Positions 45,340 to 53,933 of a stretch of DNA of 64,000 bases are shown here, one piece after another. The stretch covers positions 1 through 64,000 of the forward strand of contig NZ_MDER01000051.1 of NCBI RefSeq assembly GCF_001721045.1, read 5' to 3'. Numbering within the stretch: the first letter of the stretch is position 1; each line of letters opens with the position of its first letter. The notes beneath the pieces are model-generated. The model saw only the letters and a program-made list of their open reading frames with translations, searched no databases and was not told the DNA's origin. The translations under genes were made by a program, and so were the position numbers. The DNA is from Paenibacillus nuruki. Its GTDB lineage: Bacteria; Bacillota; Bacilli; Paenibacillales; Paenibacillaceae.

Positions 45340-46383
45340 ATGTTCAAGTGGTCTGGTAAAATCATGAAACGTATATCTGGGGTTGTATTGAGTCTTTCTA
45401 TTCTAACAGGATTAAGCTATAGTGTCGCTCCACTGACTTCTACAGCAGATGCGGCTACATTTGCCAAAGGTGCTGATGTTGGTTGGTTATCTGAAATGGA
45501 ATCGTATAACTGGGCTTTTTATAATGATGCTGGCGTTAAGCAAGATGCTCTACAAATTCTTAAAGATCATGGAATGAACTCGATTCGTCTACGTGTATGG
45601 GTTAATCCTGCTAAAAATTTCTCTAATAAAGCAGATGTGATCAAACAAGCGGTTCGTGCTAAAAAAATGGGTTTCCGTATTATGATTGATTTCCATTATA
45701 GCGATGTCTGGGCTGATCCTGCTCATCAGACCAAGCCTAAAGATTGGTCTAGCAAAGATTTTAACGGATTAATGAAAGCTGTCTATGATCATACGTATGA
45801 TGTGCTGACTGCTCTCAAAGCGCAAGGAGTTACGCCAGAATGGGTACAAGTTGGTAATGAAACGAACAACGGTATGCTCTGGGAAGAAGGACGTGCTTCT
45901 GCTAATATGAAAAACTTCGCCTGGTTAATCAATTCCGGGTATGATGCGACAAAAGCAGTCAATAGCAGTACAAAAGTGATTGTTCATTTATCTAACGGCT
46001 ATGATAATTCATTGTATCGCTGGATGTTCGATGGACTCAAAGCGAATGGTGCTAAATACGATGTCATCGGAATGTCGCTTTATCCAGAGAAAAATAATTG
46101 GCAAACTTTGAATCAACAAACGTTAACCAATATGAATGATATGGTCGCTCGTTATGGCAAAGAAGTCATGGTCTGTGAAGTCGGTATGGATGCTAGTGAT
46201 CCGGCAACGTCTAAAGCCTTTTTGACCGACATTTTGAACAAAACACGTTCTGTCTCTGGTGGTAAAGGATTAGGTGTGTTCTATTGGGAACCTCAGTCTT
46301 ACGGTACGTGGTACGAATATACTAAAGGTGCTTTTGATGCTAAAGGAAAAGTAACGATTGCTTTAGATGCGTTTTTGAACTAA
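45340..46383 (+). CDS. ganB: Secreted GH53 arabinogalactan endo-beta-1,4-galactanase
   Basis: About 347 residues. The signal peptide (1-about 35) ends near 'TADAA'. The (beta/alpha)8 barrel has the acid/base Glu in 'VQVGNETNNGMLW' and the nucleophile in 'VMVCEVGMD'. Further family marks are 'FAKGADVGWLSEME', 'IRLRVWVNP' and 'IDFHYSDVWADPAHQ'. It cuts beta-1,4-galactan in pectin side chains. The ATG at 45340 has GAGGAGG 6 bp upstream; the longer frame adds 26 residues without support. It pairs functionally with the GH42 beta-galactosidase 3 kb away. Confidence 0.94.
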   Translation: MFKWSGKIMKRISGVVLSLSILTGLSYSVAPLTSTADAATFAKGADVGWLSEMESYNWAFYNDAGVKQDALQILKDHGMNSIRLRVWVNPAKNFSNKADVIKQAVRAKKMGFRIMIDFHYSDVWADPAHQTKPKDWSSKDFNGLMKAVYDHTYDVLTALKAQGVTPEWVQVGNETNNGMLWEEGRASANMKNFAWLINSGYDATKAVNSSTKVIVHLSNGYDNSLYRWMFDGLKANGAKYDVIGMSLYPEKNNWQTLNQQTLTNMNDMVARYGKEVMVCEVGMDASDPATSKAFLTDILNKTRSVSGGKGLGVFYWEPQSYGTWYEYTKGAFDAKGKVTIALDAFLN

Positions 46384-46413
46384 AAGCTGTGGTCGGTTTC
46401 GTGCTGAAAAGGG

Positions 46414-46450
46414 AGAGCGCTTCAGGGGCAGTATTGTCCTTGTCGTCGCT
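46414..46450. repeat. Half-copy of the palindromic element (C)
   Basis: The stretch from AGAGCGCTTCAGGGGC to TTGTCGTCGCT closely matches the left half of element A (26257-26291). The right half is absent. It starts 30 bp after the galactanase stop. Confidence 0.6.
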
Positions 46451-46494
46451 ATTGATAGGAACTATTTAATGAGCAGGCGGAATATGTACAAAGA

Positions 46495-46541
46495 AAAGAG
46501 CTATTTAGGCTGTGTTGTTGACAGCACAATAGCTCTTTTTT
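46495..46541. terminator. Convergent terminator between GH53 and GH32 genes
   Basis: AAAAGAGCTATT...GCTGTG pairs with CAGCACAATAGCTCTTTTTT. It is a strong stem with T runs on both strands. Confidence 0.85.
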
Positions 46542-46553
46542 AGATGAAATGGG

Positions 46554-48026
46554 TTATATCTGTTCGGGTTGGACTAGGTTCCAGATGTGTAAAGATTGTA
46601 CTTGGGTGATACCGTTGGAATATAACGCAATACCTTGTGATTCTGGTTGTGGATAGATGCGTCCGGTCATTACTTTTTCGCCATCTTGTAAAAACACTTC
46701 CACTGAAGATAAATCTACAAAAATGCGTAGGTGTAGTTGACCTTCGGATGTAGTTAGCGAAGTGATCCGTTCACCGCCTGGTCCGATACCCGATTGGTCC
46801 CGATTAAAGCGGAATAATTGTTCCAAAGGTGAGTAGCTGAGTACTGTTGTTTCTGCTTCACCGGTACGTAAATGTATAGCAAATTCTTCGGATTTGCTGA
46901 CGTCGACATTCAGTTCAATCTCGTAACTTTCGCCTCTGTAATCCAGCACTTGTTGTCCTTGTACTTCAAATGATTCTGCATGTAATCCTTCTAAGCGAGA
47001 TTGCTCCAATTCAGCAACAGGACGGAACAATAAGCGTTCACCGTCACGGATAACTTCGCGTGGTAACGTCATCGCTCCTGCCCAGTGATGTCCATTTTGG
47101 GTAGGCATTAATGCTTCCCAGCTGTCCATCCAACCGATCATGATACGTCTACCTTGCTGATCGAGTGTAGTCTGACAAGCATAGAAATCAAAGCCATAGT
47201 CAATCGGAATATACTGTTTATAATCAAAAATGCCTGTATCAGTATCAAGCTTACCCAACATATATACGGTAGAATGTAAATTATGATAATTATTTCCTTG
47301 CGGCGACATTCGTTGTGGAGACATCATTAATACATCTATACCATCCAAATCGAACACATCCGGGCATTCCCAGTTGTCGCCCAATGTACCGTCGCTTTGT
47401 GCCATCACATTCATATATTCCCATGTATGAAGATCCACCGAGCGATAAAGTAAAATCAATCCTTTACCTTGATCATCATTGGAGCCAAGCACCATATAAA
47501 ATTGTCCATTCCGTTCAAATACTTTAGGGTCACGGAAATCTTTTTGACTGGTATGTGCAGGAATTTGATCGGTATTAATGACTGGATTATGAGCATCTTT
47601 TGTAAACAGAATACCATCTTGTGATATCGCTAGATTCTGAACTTGATAATAGTCTTTGGTAATATCAGGTCCTGTCATAATATGCCCTGTATATAGTAGA
47701 TATAGACTGTCATTATGCTCTATCGCACTTCCTGAAAAACATCCATCACGATCATATTCTTGATCCGGTGCCAGAGCGACAGGTAGATGTCTCCACTCGA
47801 TCAAATCTTTACTGACTGCATGTCCCCAATGCATGGGTCCCCATACTGGTTGATACGGATGATATTGATAAAATAAATGATATTCCCCTTTATATTGAAC
47901 AAAACCGTTAGGATCATTGATCCATCCAAATTCACCCATAAAATGATAATGCAAACGATATTGATCGACTAGCAAATGTTTGGACTCAGCAACAAAATGA
48001 TTGGCACGTTCGATACTATAACTCAT
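46554..48026 (-). CDS. GH32 beta-fructosidase (sucrose-6-phosphate hydrolase/levanase type)
   Basis: A 490-residue enzyme with no signal peptide. The N-terminal propeller (1-about 330) has the nucleophile Asp in 'WINDPNGF', the 'FRDPKVF' motif and the acid Glu in 'WECPDVF'. A C-terminal beta-sandwich follows, ending with 'VDLSSVEVFLQDG', typical of the family. It hydrolyses sucrose, sucrose-6-phosphate or short fructans in the cytoplasm. No sucrose PTS gene is adjacent. It follows the lacI-type gene on the same strand but behind a terminator. Confidence 0.92.
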   Translation of the reverse strand: MSYSIERANHFVAESKHLLVDQYRLHYHFMGEFGWINDPNGFVQYKGEYHLFYQYHPYQPVWGPMHWGHAVSKDLIEWRHLPVALAPDQEYDRDGCFSGSAIEHNDSLYLLYTGHIMTGPDITKDYYQVQNLAISQDGILFTKDAHNPVINTDQIPAHTSQKDFRDPKVFERNGQFYMVLGSNDDQGKGLILLYRSVDLHTWEYMNVMAQSDGTLGDNWECPDVFDLDGIDVLMMSPQRMSPQGNNYHNLHSTVYMLGKLDTDTGIFDYKQYIPIDYGFDFYACQTTLDQQGRRIMIGWMDSWEALMPTQNGHHWAGAMTLPREVIRDGERLLFRPVAELEQSRLEGLHAESFEVQGQQVLDYRGESYEIELNVDVSKSEEFAIHLRTGEAETTVLSYSPLEQLFRFNRDQSGIGPGGERITSLTTSEGQLHLRIFVDLSSVEVFLQDGEKVMTGRIYPQPESQGIALYSNGITQVQSLHIWNLVQPEQI

Positions 48027-48158
48027 TTTTTATCTTCCCTTCTTCTATTTAATAAGAAAAGTAAATATGGTTCGAGTAGATATCTATAAGTGACAGGGTG
48101 TCATAATAAGAGTATAGATTGCCCGGAACATCCTATCAATCGGTTAACATACATTTTA

Positions 48159-48190
48159 TAAAAAACCTCCACACTACAGGGTGGAAGCTC
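48159..48190 (-). terminator. Terminator overlapping the end of the LacI-type gene
   Basis: On the minus strand CTTCCAC pairs with GTGGAGG (one G-T pair) around CCTGTA, followed by TTTTTTAT. The stem overlaps the last codons and stop of the regulator. Confidence 0.65.
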
Positions 48191-49151
48191 TTTCAATAAG
48201 CTCAACATCTAATTGATTTTTGATCACATATTCTTCTTTGTTTATTTGTTGACTTAATAACTTAATCGCTAATTTCCCTATGTCTTCTATAGGTTGGCGA
48301 ATCGTTGTTAAAGAAGGTGTGATCCACGGTGCGATACTGACATCATCATAGCCGATAACTTTAATTTGTTCAGGTACCTTGATGCCTAGCTCTATACATT
48401 CTTTGATCACATAAGCTGCAATAATATCACTGGTTGCAAAAACGCCATCCAGATCGGGATGATCGGCTAACAATTGACGAATCATTTTTTGATATTCTTG
48501 GTTATGAAAGACATTCGTATCTGTTTCGATAACAATATGTTCAACATTATGTACATTGACTACATCCAAAAAAGCTTTACTTCGCTCATTTGCAAGTAAA
48601 TTCAATTGTAAGTTTCCACAAATATGAGCAATCTTTCGGCATCCTTGCTTAATAAGCAATTCGGTTGCCAGCTTGCCCCCCATATAATTGTCAGACGAAA
48701 TGTAAGGAATATCTCCTATTTGCCGGTCAAACGTAACAATAGGGCTTTGCACATTCTGATATTGTTCTGTCTCCAGTGTATGGCTACTCATAATAATGCC
48801 ATCTACTCGATTACCTCGCATCATATCAATATATTCTTTTTCTTTAACCGGATCTAGATGAGAGTTACATAACAATACCTTCATTCCATTTTCATAAGCA
48901 TAATATTCAATCTGACTGGCAAATGCTGCGAAAAACGGATGGGATACATCTGGCACAATTAATCCAATAATATTGGACTGCTTGTTTTTGAGAGAACGTG
49001 CAATTTCGTTAGGTTGGTAATTTAAGTGTTCCATCGAAGAGTACACTTTTTTACGAGTCTTATCACTGATATAACCCCTGTTATTGAGTACACGGGATAC
49101 TGTTGTTGGAGTGACGCCAGCATGTTTGGCGACATCATGTATGGTCGGCAT
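48174..49151 (-). CDS. LacI-family sugar-responsive repressor
   Basis: About 325 residues. The N-terminal helix-turn-helix and hinge read 'TIHDVAKHAGVTPTTVSRVL' then 'YQPNEIARSLK'. The effector domain (about 60-325) has the usual 'IIGLIVPDVSHPFF' and 'VIGYDDVSIAPW'. It likely represses neighbouring sugar genes (GH32, GH42 or GH53), and which ones cannot be told. The ATG at 49151 is preceded by GGGGGAG; the longer frame is unsupported. A candidate autoregulatory operator lies at 49192-49205. Confidence 0.92.
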   Translation of the reverse strand: MPTIHDVAKHAGVTPTTVSRVLNNRGYISDKTRKKVYSSMEHLNYQPNEIARSLKNKQSNIIGLIVPDVSHPFFAAFASQIEYYAYENGMKVLLCNSHLDPVKEKEYIDMMRGNRVDGIIMSSHTLETEQYQNVQSPIVTFDRQIGDIPYISSDNYMGGKLATELLIKQGCRKIAHICGNLQLNLLANERSKAFLDVVNVHNVEHIVIETDTNVFHNQEYQKMIRQLLADHPDLDGVFATSDIIAAYVIKECIELGIKVPEQIKVIGYDDVSIAPWITPSLTTIRQPIEDIGKLAIKLLSQQINKEEYVIKNQLDVELIERASTL

Positions 49152-49191
49152 GTCTCTCCCCCTCTTGATAATTTGAATAATAAACAATAAA

Positions 49192-49205
49192 TGTAAACGG
49201 TTTAA
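49192..49205. promoter_or_regulatory. Candidate LacI-family operator or cre site
   Basis: TGTAAACGGTTTAA, with AAACNGTTT symmetry, lies 41 bp upstream of the LacI-type start. It fits both a LacI-family operator and a weak cre site. Confidence 0.5.
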
Positions 49206-49363
49206 CTTTCTCTTTATAGCGATATGTGTTTCTTTCAGATTTCAATATATATGAAAGCTCAACAATATTCAATGTTATTTTAATTGTTTCGACATATATT
49301 TTATTTTTAAAGCATTTTTACGACAATTATATATCAGATTAAAGATAAAAATTAAAATACATA

Positions 49364-49400
49364 TAAAAATAAGGAAGGAATGAGTGATCCATTCCTTCCC
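49364..49400 (-). terminator. Terminator after the GH42 gene
   Basis: GGAAGGAATG (49373-49382) pairs with CATTCCTTCC (49390-49399), followed by TTATTTTTAT on the minus strand. Confidence 0.85.
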
Positions 49401-49412
49401 TACTTTGATCTA

Positions 49413-51476
49413 TTATAGGCTTCTTTTCAGTACACGAATTCCATATGCTGGAATCTCTATTTCTTTAGGTAATTCAACATGTTCTTGATCTTCTAATAGA
49501 TCATAATAGGTCTGTTGATCCAATGAAATAGATTGTGCAGCAGAAGTGTAATTCTGAATAAACAGAAATTCATCTTTTTCATTCATACGTGAATGGGCAG
49601 TGACACCTTTAGGTAAATTTCCTGCTAATGTACGCTTGATTTCTTGACGATCTGTTAATTTTCCGATAAATGCATCTAAGAAATCATAGTCTGTACGAGC
49701 TGCAATATAGTAAGCTTCACCTGCTCCAAATGTATTGACTGTTAGTGCTGGACGATCTGCATAGAAGTCATTACCGTATACAGCCAATGCTTGTGCACTT
49801 TCCAAATGGATAAGATCACAAAGTTCTTTCACATCATATGTTCCTTGCATTTGTAATTCATTGTTATCAGACATTTTCAAATGATTGCGCTCATGATCAT
49901 GCAATCCATCGATTTCTTCTGACCAGATCCCTAGTACGTTGCGTAAAGGGCCCGGGAATCCGCCAAGGAAACATAAATCGGTCTCATTTACGATACCTGA
50001 CCAGTACGTACTTACGAGTGTTCCGCCTGCTTCTACAAATTGCTCCATTCGTTCGCCTACCCCTTCACGTACCAGATATAACATAGGGGCTACAACGATT
50101 TTGTACTTGGACAAATCTTGATCCATATCGATCACATCGACAGGAATACCACGTTCCCAGAAAGGACGGTAACAATTAAGTACAGTCTCATCATACTTCA
50201 TACCGATATTACGAGGACCTTGACTGTCTTTGATTGCCCAACGATTTTCCCAATCGTAGATTACTGCGACTTCTGCATTCACATGGCTGCCGACGATATC
50301 TTGCATACTGGATAGCGCTTGCCCCACATCTTGTACATCTTTAAATACACGTGTATGTTCATGTCCTACATGATCGACTACAGCACCGTGGAATTTTTCG
50401 CTTGAACCACGACTTTTGCGCCATTGGAAATACTGTACAGAATCTGATCCGTGTGCAACAGCTTGTAGTGAAGATAACATATGCATATTAGGTCGTTTAT
50501 TTTTACTGACTTCTTGCCAGTTGGTTAAGCTTGGTGTACTTTCCATCAATAAGAAAGGTTTTTGTTTGATCGAACGAACAATATCATGCATAAATGCAAT
50601 ACTTGCTCCCTGTACTTCATCTCCTGCTTGATCATGCCATGTTGGGTAACTATCCCAAGACAATACATCCAACAGATCAGCGAATTTCCAGTAGTTCAAT
50701 CCATCGAAATTCCCTGTAAACATAAAGTTAGTCGTTACAGGCAGTAAACGATTGATTTTGCGCAAAGGTTCGATTTCATGACGGCAAAAATCTACTGTCT
50801 GATCGGTAACAAAACGACGCCAGTCTAAGTTCATACCATGCACCTGAGTCTCACCATGTGGAGCAGGTGATTCTACTTGAGACCAATCGGTATATGTATG
50901 ACTCCAGAAGTTCGTCCACCATGCTTCATTTAGAGTATCAAGTGTTGTGTATTTGTTTTGCACCCAAGTACGGAAGGCATCCTGACAATAATCACAATGA
51001 CATTCGCCACCGTATTCATTTGAAATATGCCAACCAATTACAGCTGGATGCTCTCCATAGCGTTCTGCTAATTTGGTATTCATGATATCGACTTTTTCAC
51101 GATAAACTGGTGAAGTAAAACAATGATTATGACGGAATCCATGTAAATTACGTACACGATTCGCTTCTACACGTAAGACTTCAGGATATTTTGCAGACAT
51201 CCAAGCTGGACGTGCTCCACTCGGTGTGGCTAACAAGGCTGAAATTCCATTCGCTGCAAAATTATCTAGTATGCGATCTAGCCATTCAAAGTTATATACA
51301 CCTTCTTCGGGTTCTAATGCGACCCAAGAGAAAATACCTACAGACATCACGTTACATTTGGCTAATTTCATCAAACGAATATCTTCTTCTAAAATATCTG
51401 GACGATGTTGCCATTGTTCAGGGTTATAATCGGCTCCGTGAAGCATTTGGTTCCAAGTGGATTCAATAGTGGTCAT
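49413..51476 (-). CDS. ganA: GH42 beta-galactosidase
   Basis: A 687-residue cytoplasmic enzyme. The catalytic barrel (1-about 390) has the acid/base Glu154 in 'HISNEYGGECHC' and the nucleophile in 'LLMESTPS'. Zinc-binding Cys residues are 119, 159, 161 and 164 ('CHCDYC'). A trimerisation domain (about 395-610) and a small C-terminal beta domain follow. It hydrolyses beta-1,4-galacto-oligosaccharides released by the GH53 galactanase. It may be fed by the ABC importer encoded upstream on the same strand. Element B lies in its leader. Confidence 0.94.
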   Translation of the reverse strand: MTTIESTWNQMLHGADYNPEQWQHRPDILEEDIRLMKLAKCNVMSVGIFSWVALEPEEGVYNFEWLDRILDNFAANGISALLATPSGARPAWMSAKYPEVLRVEANRVRNLHGFRHNHCFTSPVYREKVDIMNTKLAERYGEHPAVIGWHISNEYGGECHCDYCQDAFRTWVQNKYTTLDTLNEAWWTNFWSHTYTDWSQVESPAPHGETQVHGMNLDWRRFVTDQTVDFCRHEIEPLRKINRLLPVTTNFMFTGNFDGLNYWKFADLLDVLSWDSYPTWHDQAGDEVQGASIAFMHDIVRSIKQKPFLLMESTPSLTNWQEVSKNKRPNMHMLSSLQAVAHGSDSVQYFQWRKSRGSSEKFHGAVVDHVGHEHTRVFKDVQDVGQALSSMQDIVGSHVNAEVAVIYDWENRWAIKDSQGPRNIGMKYDETVLNCYRPFWERGIPVDVIDMDQDLSKYKIVVAPMLYLVREGVGERMEQFVEAGGTLVSTYWSGIVNETDLCFLGGFPGPLRNVLGIWSEEIDGLHDHERNHLKMSDNNELQMQGTYDVKELCDLIHLESAQALAVYGNDFYADRPALTVNTFGAGEAYYIAARTDYDFLDAFIGKLTDRQEIKRTLAGNLPKGVTAHSRMNEKDEFLFIQNYTSAAQSISLDQQTYYDLLEDQEHVELPKEIEIPAYGIRVLKRSL

Positions 51477-51516
51477 GATGGGCTCCTTTAATGGTTAAAT
51501 ATTTGCCTTAGTTAGA

Positions 51517-51648
51517 CCGCTCCAGGAACAAAATCATTCTTGTCATCGCTCGTAAAGTCAGATATCTTGATTGACTGCTAGGCAGTCGATATCTGACTTT
51601 AAAGGCGAACGCTTCGCTCTTTCAGAATTGATTTTGTTCCCTGCGCTC
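51517..51648. repeat. Palindromic structured element B
   Basis: Outer stem GGAACAAAATCATTCT (51525-51540) with AGAATTGATTTTGTTCC (51624-51640, one bulge). Inner perfect 14-bp stem TAAAGTCAGATATC/GATATCTGACTTTA (51553-51566, 51588-51601), topped by GACTGC/GCAGTC. Linkers 51537-51553 and 51601-51627 match element A. It lies 40 bp upstream of the GH42 start. Confidence 0.8.
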
Positions 51649-51913
51649 TGATAAGGGAGCAACTTTTTAAAAGATAAAGTGCACCCTTTGCATGGAAGTG
51701 GCAGGGGTAAGGATAGATGCTTAAAAGATTTTGGTTACTTTTTATACTTTCGTATTCTTATACTTTTATACTTTTTAATTACATCATGATTAGTAAGAAT
51801 AATTATTTAAAATATATCCTTTTAATAGCGATAAATATCTTTGTTTATTTGGTTTTCAATATATTGATGGGGTAGTACATAAACTAGCATTACCATGTAA
51901 TAATGAATGGTTA
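51649..51913. other. AT-rich interval after the ABC permease gene
   Basis: Low-complexity, TTTTA-rich sequence between element B and the permease stop. I see no open frame or clear terminator. Confidence 0.35.
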
Positions 51914-52792
51914 CTATTCTTTTACAGAACCTAGAGTCATCCCTTTAACAAAGAATTTTTGTAGGAAAGGATAGACGATTAGGATGGGTGCTGCGCCGAT
52001 GAAGATTTGGGCGGCTTTGACAGTTGTTTGTGAGATCAATTCCATTTCTTTCGGGCTGGAGCTCATAGAACTCATATCTTGTTGAATAATAACGGTTTGT
52101 AAAAATGTCGCTAGTGGGAATTGGCTGGCATTGTTTAGATAAAGCAATCCATCAAACCATGAGTTCCAATGGAACACCATGCTGAATAGTGTAATGGTTG
52201 CGATTGATGGTAATGAGATCGGTAAGTAAATGGTAAACAAGGTACGGAATGGTCCTGCGCCATCAATAAATGATGCTTCTTCCAATTCTTTGGGAATACC
52301 ACGGAAAAAGTTAAGCATAAGGATAACCAGGAATGTGTTCACTGCACCAGGTAATACCAGTACCCAGAATGAATCAATCAAGCCTAATTTCTGAATAACG
52401 ATATAGAACGGTACTAATCCGCCAGTAAATACCATACTGAATACGAAGATCCATGAGTAAATATTACGTCCTTTGAATACCGAGTTGTCTTTAGACAACG
52501 GGTAAGCGGCTAGGAAGGTTAGGCATAATGTAATTGCTGTACCAATTACGGTACGTAAGACAGATATCCAGATAGAATGTAAAAATACTGGATTAAACAT
52601 CGTCTTTTTATAGGCTTCTAATGAAAATTGGATTGGCCACAAAGCGACTAGATTAGCATCTGCTGCTGCTTTGGAACTGAGTGAAATCGCTAATACATGC
52701 ACTAAAGGTATAATACACATAATCGATAACAGGATAAGCAAAATCGTGTTAAATACATTGAAAACACGATATCCTCTGGTTTTGAAATACAT
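51914..52792 (-). CDS. Sugar ABC transporter permease (LplC-like)
   Basis: A 292-residue protein with 6 membrane helices. The EAA loop 'ELEEASFIDGAGPFRTLFTIYLPIS' (about 185-210) contacts the ATPase. The C-terminus ending 'GMTLGSVKE' is typical of LplC/YtcP-type permeases. It forms a heterodimeric channel with the permease encoded just upstream. No ATPase gene is present, as is usual for this group, which shares MsmX-type ATPases. Confidence 0.92.
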   Translation of the reverse strand: MYFKTRGYRVFNVFNTILLILLSIMCIIPLVHVLAISLSSKAAADANLVALWPIQFSLEAYKKTMFNPVFLHSIWISVLRTVIGTAITLCLTFLAAYPLSKDNSVFKGRNIYSWIFVFSMVFTGGLVPFYIVIQKLGLIDSFWVLVLPGAVNTFLVILMLNFFRGIPKELEEASFIDGAGPFRTLFTIYLPISLPSIATITLFSMVFHWNSWFDGLLYLNNASQFPLATFLQTVIIQQDMSSMSSSPKEMELISQTTVKAAQIFIGAAPILIVYPFLQKFFVKGMTLGSVKE

Positions 52793-52865
52793 ATTCTCCC
52801 TCTTTCCTTTATGTTTCGCTTTTTAAATGATCCGTTGATGTTGTACTGAGGTTAATAGATAACCT

Positions 52866-53756
52866 TTAGAATATACGGTAGTTCGCCCATTTGTACGCCA
52901 AACGGTAAGACAAGAGAATAAGAACCATACTGATCACAGATTTGAACAATCCAATAGCTGTACCAAAGCCCATTTCACCATTCAAGATCGCTGTACGATA
53001 GACAAAGGTGTCAATAATATCGCCTTTGGCATAGACAAGCGGGTTGTATAAGTTAAATATCTGATCGAATCCAGCGTTCAATACATTACCAAGTGCTAGT
53101 GTACCTACTACAGCTACCATTGGAATCATTGAAGGAATCGTAACGTACAAGGTTTGTTTGAGTCGAGTTGCTCCATCCATCTCTGCTGCTTCATAAAGAG
53201 AAGGATTGATACCTGCCAGTGTTGCTAAAAAAATGATTGTATTGTATCCAAATTCCTTCCATACATCAGATGCAATGACTGTGAACCGGAACCAGTCATT
53301 ATCCCCGAGAAAGAAGATCGGTTGCACACCAAATGTGCTTAAAATACGGTTAGCGAATCCATCAGTTGCTAATAGATCAATCAAGATTCCGCCCAAAATA
53401 ACCCATGACAGAAAATGCGGTAAGTAGACTAATGTTTGAATGGTACGTTGCAATTTAACACGACGAATCTCATTCAATAAAATCGCAAAAATAAAAGGAA
53501 CAAATAAATTAAAAATCAGTTTGAGCACAGCAATCACTAATGTGTTCCAGATTACTTGTATACTATCTTGTCTTTCAAATAAATAACGGAAGTTAGCCAG
53601 TCCTACCCATTCGGAACCTGTAAATCCTAACCACGGCTTATAATCTTGAAATGCCATCACAATCCCAGCCATCGGTACATAACTGAAAATAAGCAAGAAA
53701 ATCATAGATGGTAGTAACATCACATGAAACGGCCAAGTTTTTCTAAGTGTTTTCAT
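52866..53756 (-). CDS. Sugar ABC transporter permease (LplB-like)
   Basis: A 296-residue protein with 6 membrane helices. It has 'MIFLLIFSYVPMAGIVMAFQDYKP' near the N-terminus and the EAA loop 'SLYEAAEMDGATRLKQTLYVTIP' (about 185-207). It partners the LplC-like permease 73 bp downstream. A hairpin at 53852-53885 separates it from the binding-protein gene. Confidence 0.92.
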   Translation of the reverse strand: MKTLRKTWPFHVMLLPSMIFLLIFSYVPMAGIVMAFQDYKPWLGFTGSEWVGLANFRYLFERQDSIQVIWNTLVIAVLKLIFNLFVPFIFAILLNEIRRVKLQRTIQTLVYLPHFLSWVILGGILIDLLATDGFANRILSTFGVQPIFFLGDNDWFRFTVIASDVWKEFGYNTIIFLATLAGINPSLYEAAEMDGATRLKQTLYVTIPSMIPMVAVVGTLALGNVLNAGFDQIFNLYNPLVYAKGDIIDTFVYRTAILNGEMGFGTAIGLFKSVISMVLILLSYRLAYKWANYRIF

Positions 53757-53851
53757 TTCTCTCCTCCTAATACCTTTTATATCGTTTTTCCTCTATATTT
53801 CGATTTCTCTATATATTGCTTACTGTTATGGTTGTAATCAGTAGATAGGAA

Positions 53852-53885
53852 GAAAATAACGACTCTGGATAGAGTCGTTATTTTC
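53852..53885 (-). terminator. Attenuator-like hairpin between binding-protein and permease genes
   Basis: Perfect 15-bp stem GAAAATAACGACTCT/AGAGTCGTTATTTTC with a 4-base loop. Partial read-through would give much more binding protein than permease. Confidence 0.8.
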
Positions 53886-53933
53886 TCATATCCTTTTATT
53901 GCATTTCGATCATTGTTAATCTATTCCTTGAGA

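Noticed and set aside
50003-50012. AGTACGTACT palindrome, considered as an AraR site
   Set aside because: It lies inside the GH42 coding region and lacks the flanking bases of the AraR operator.
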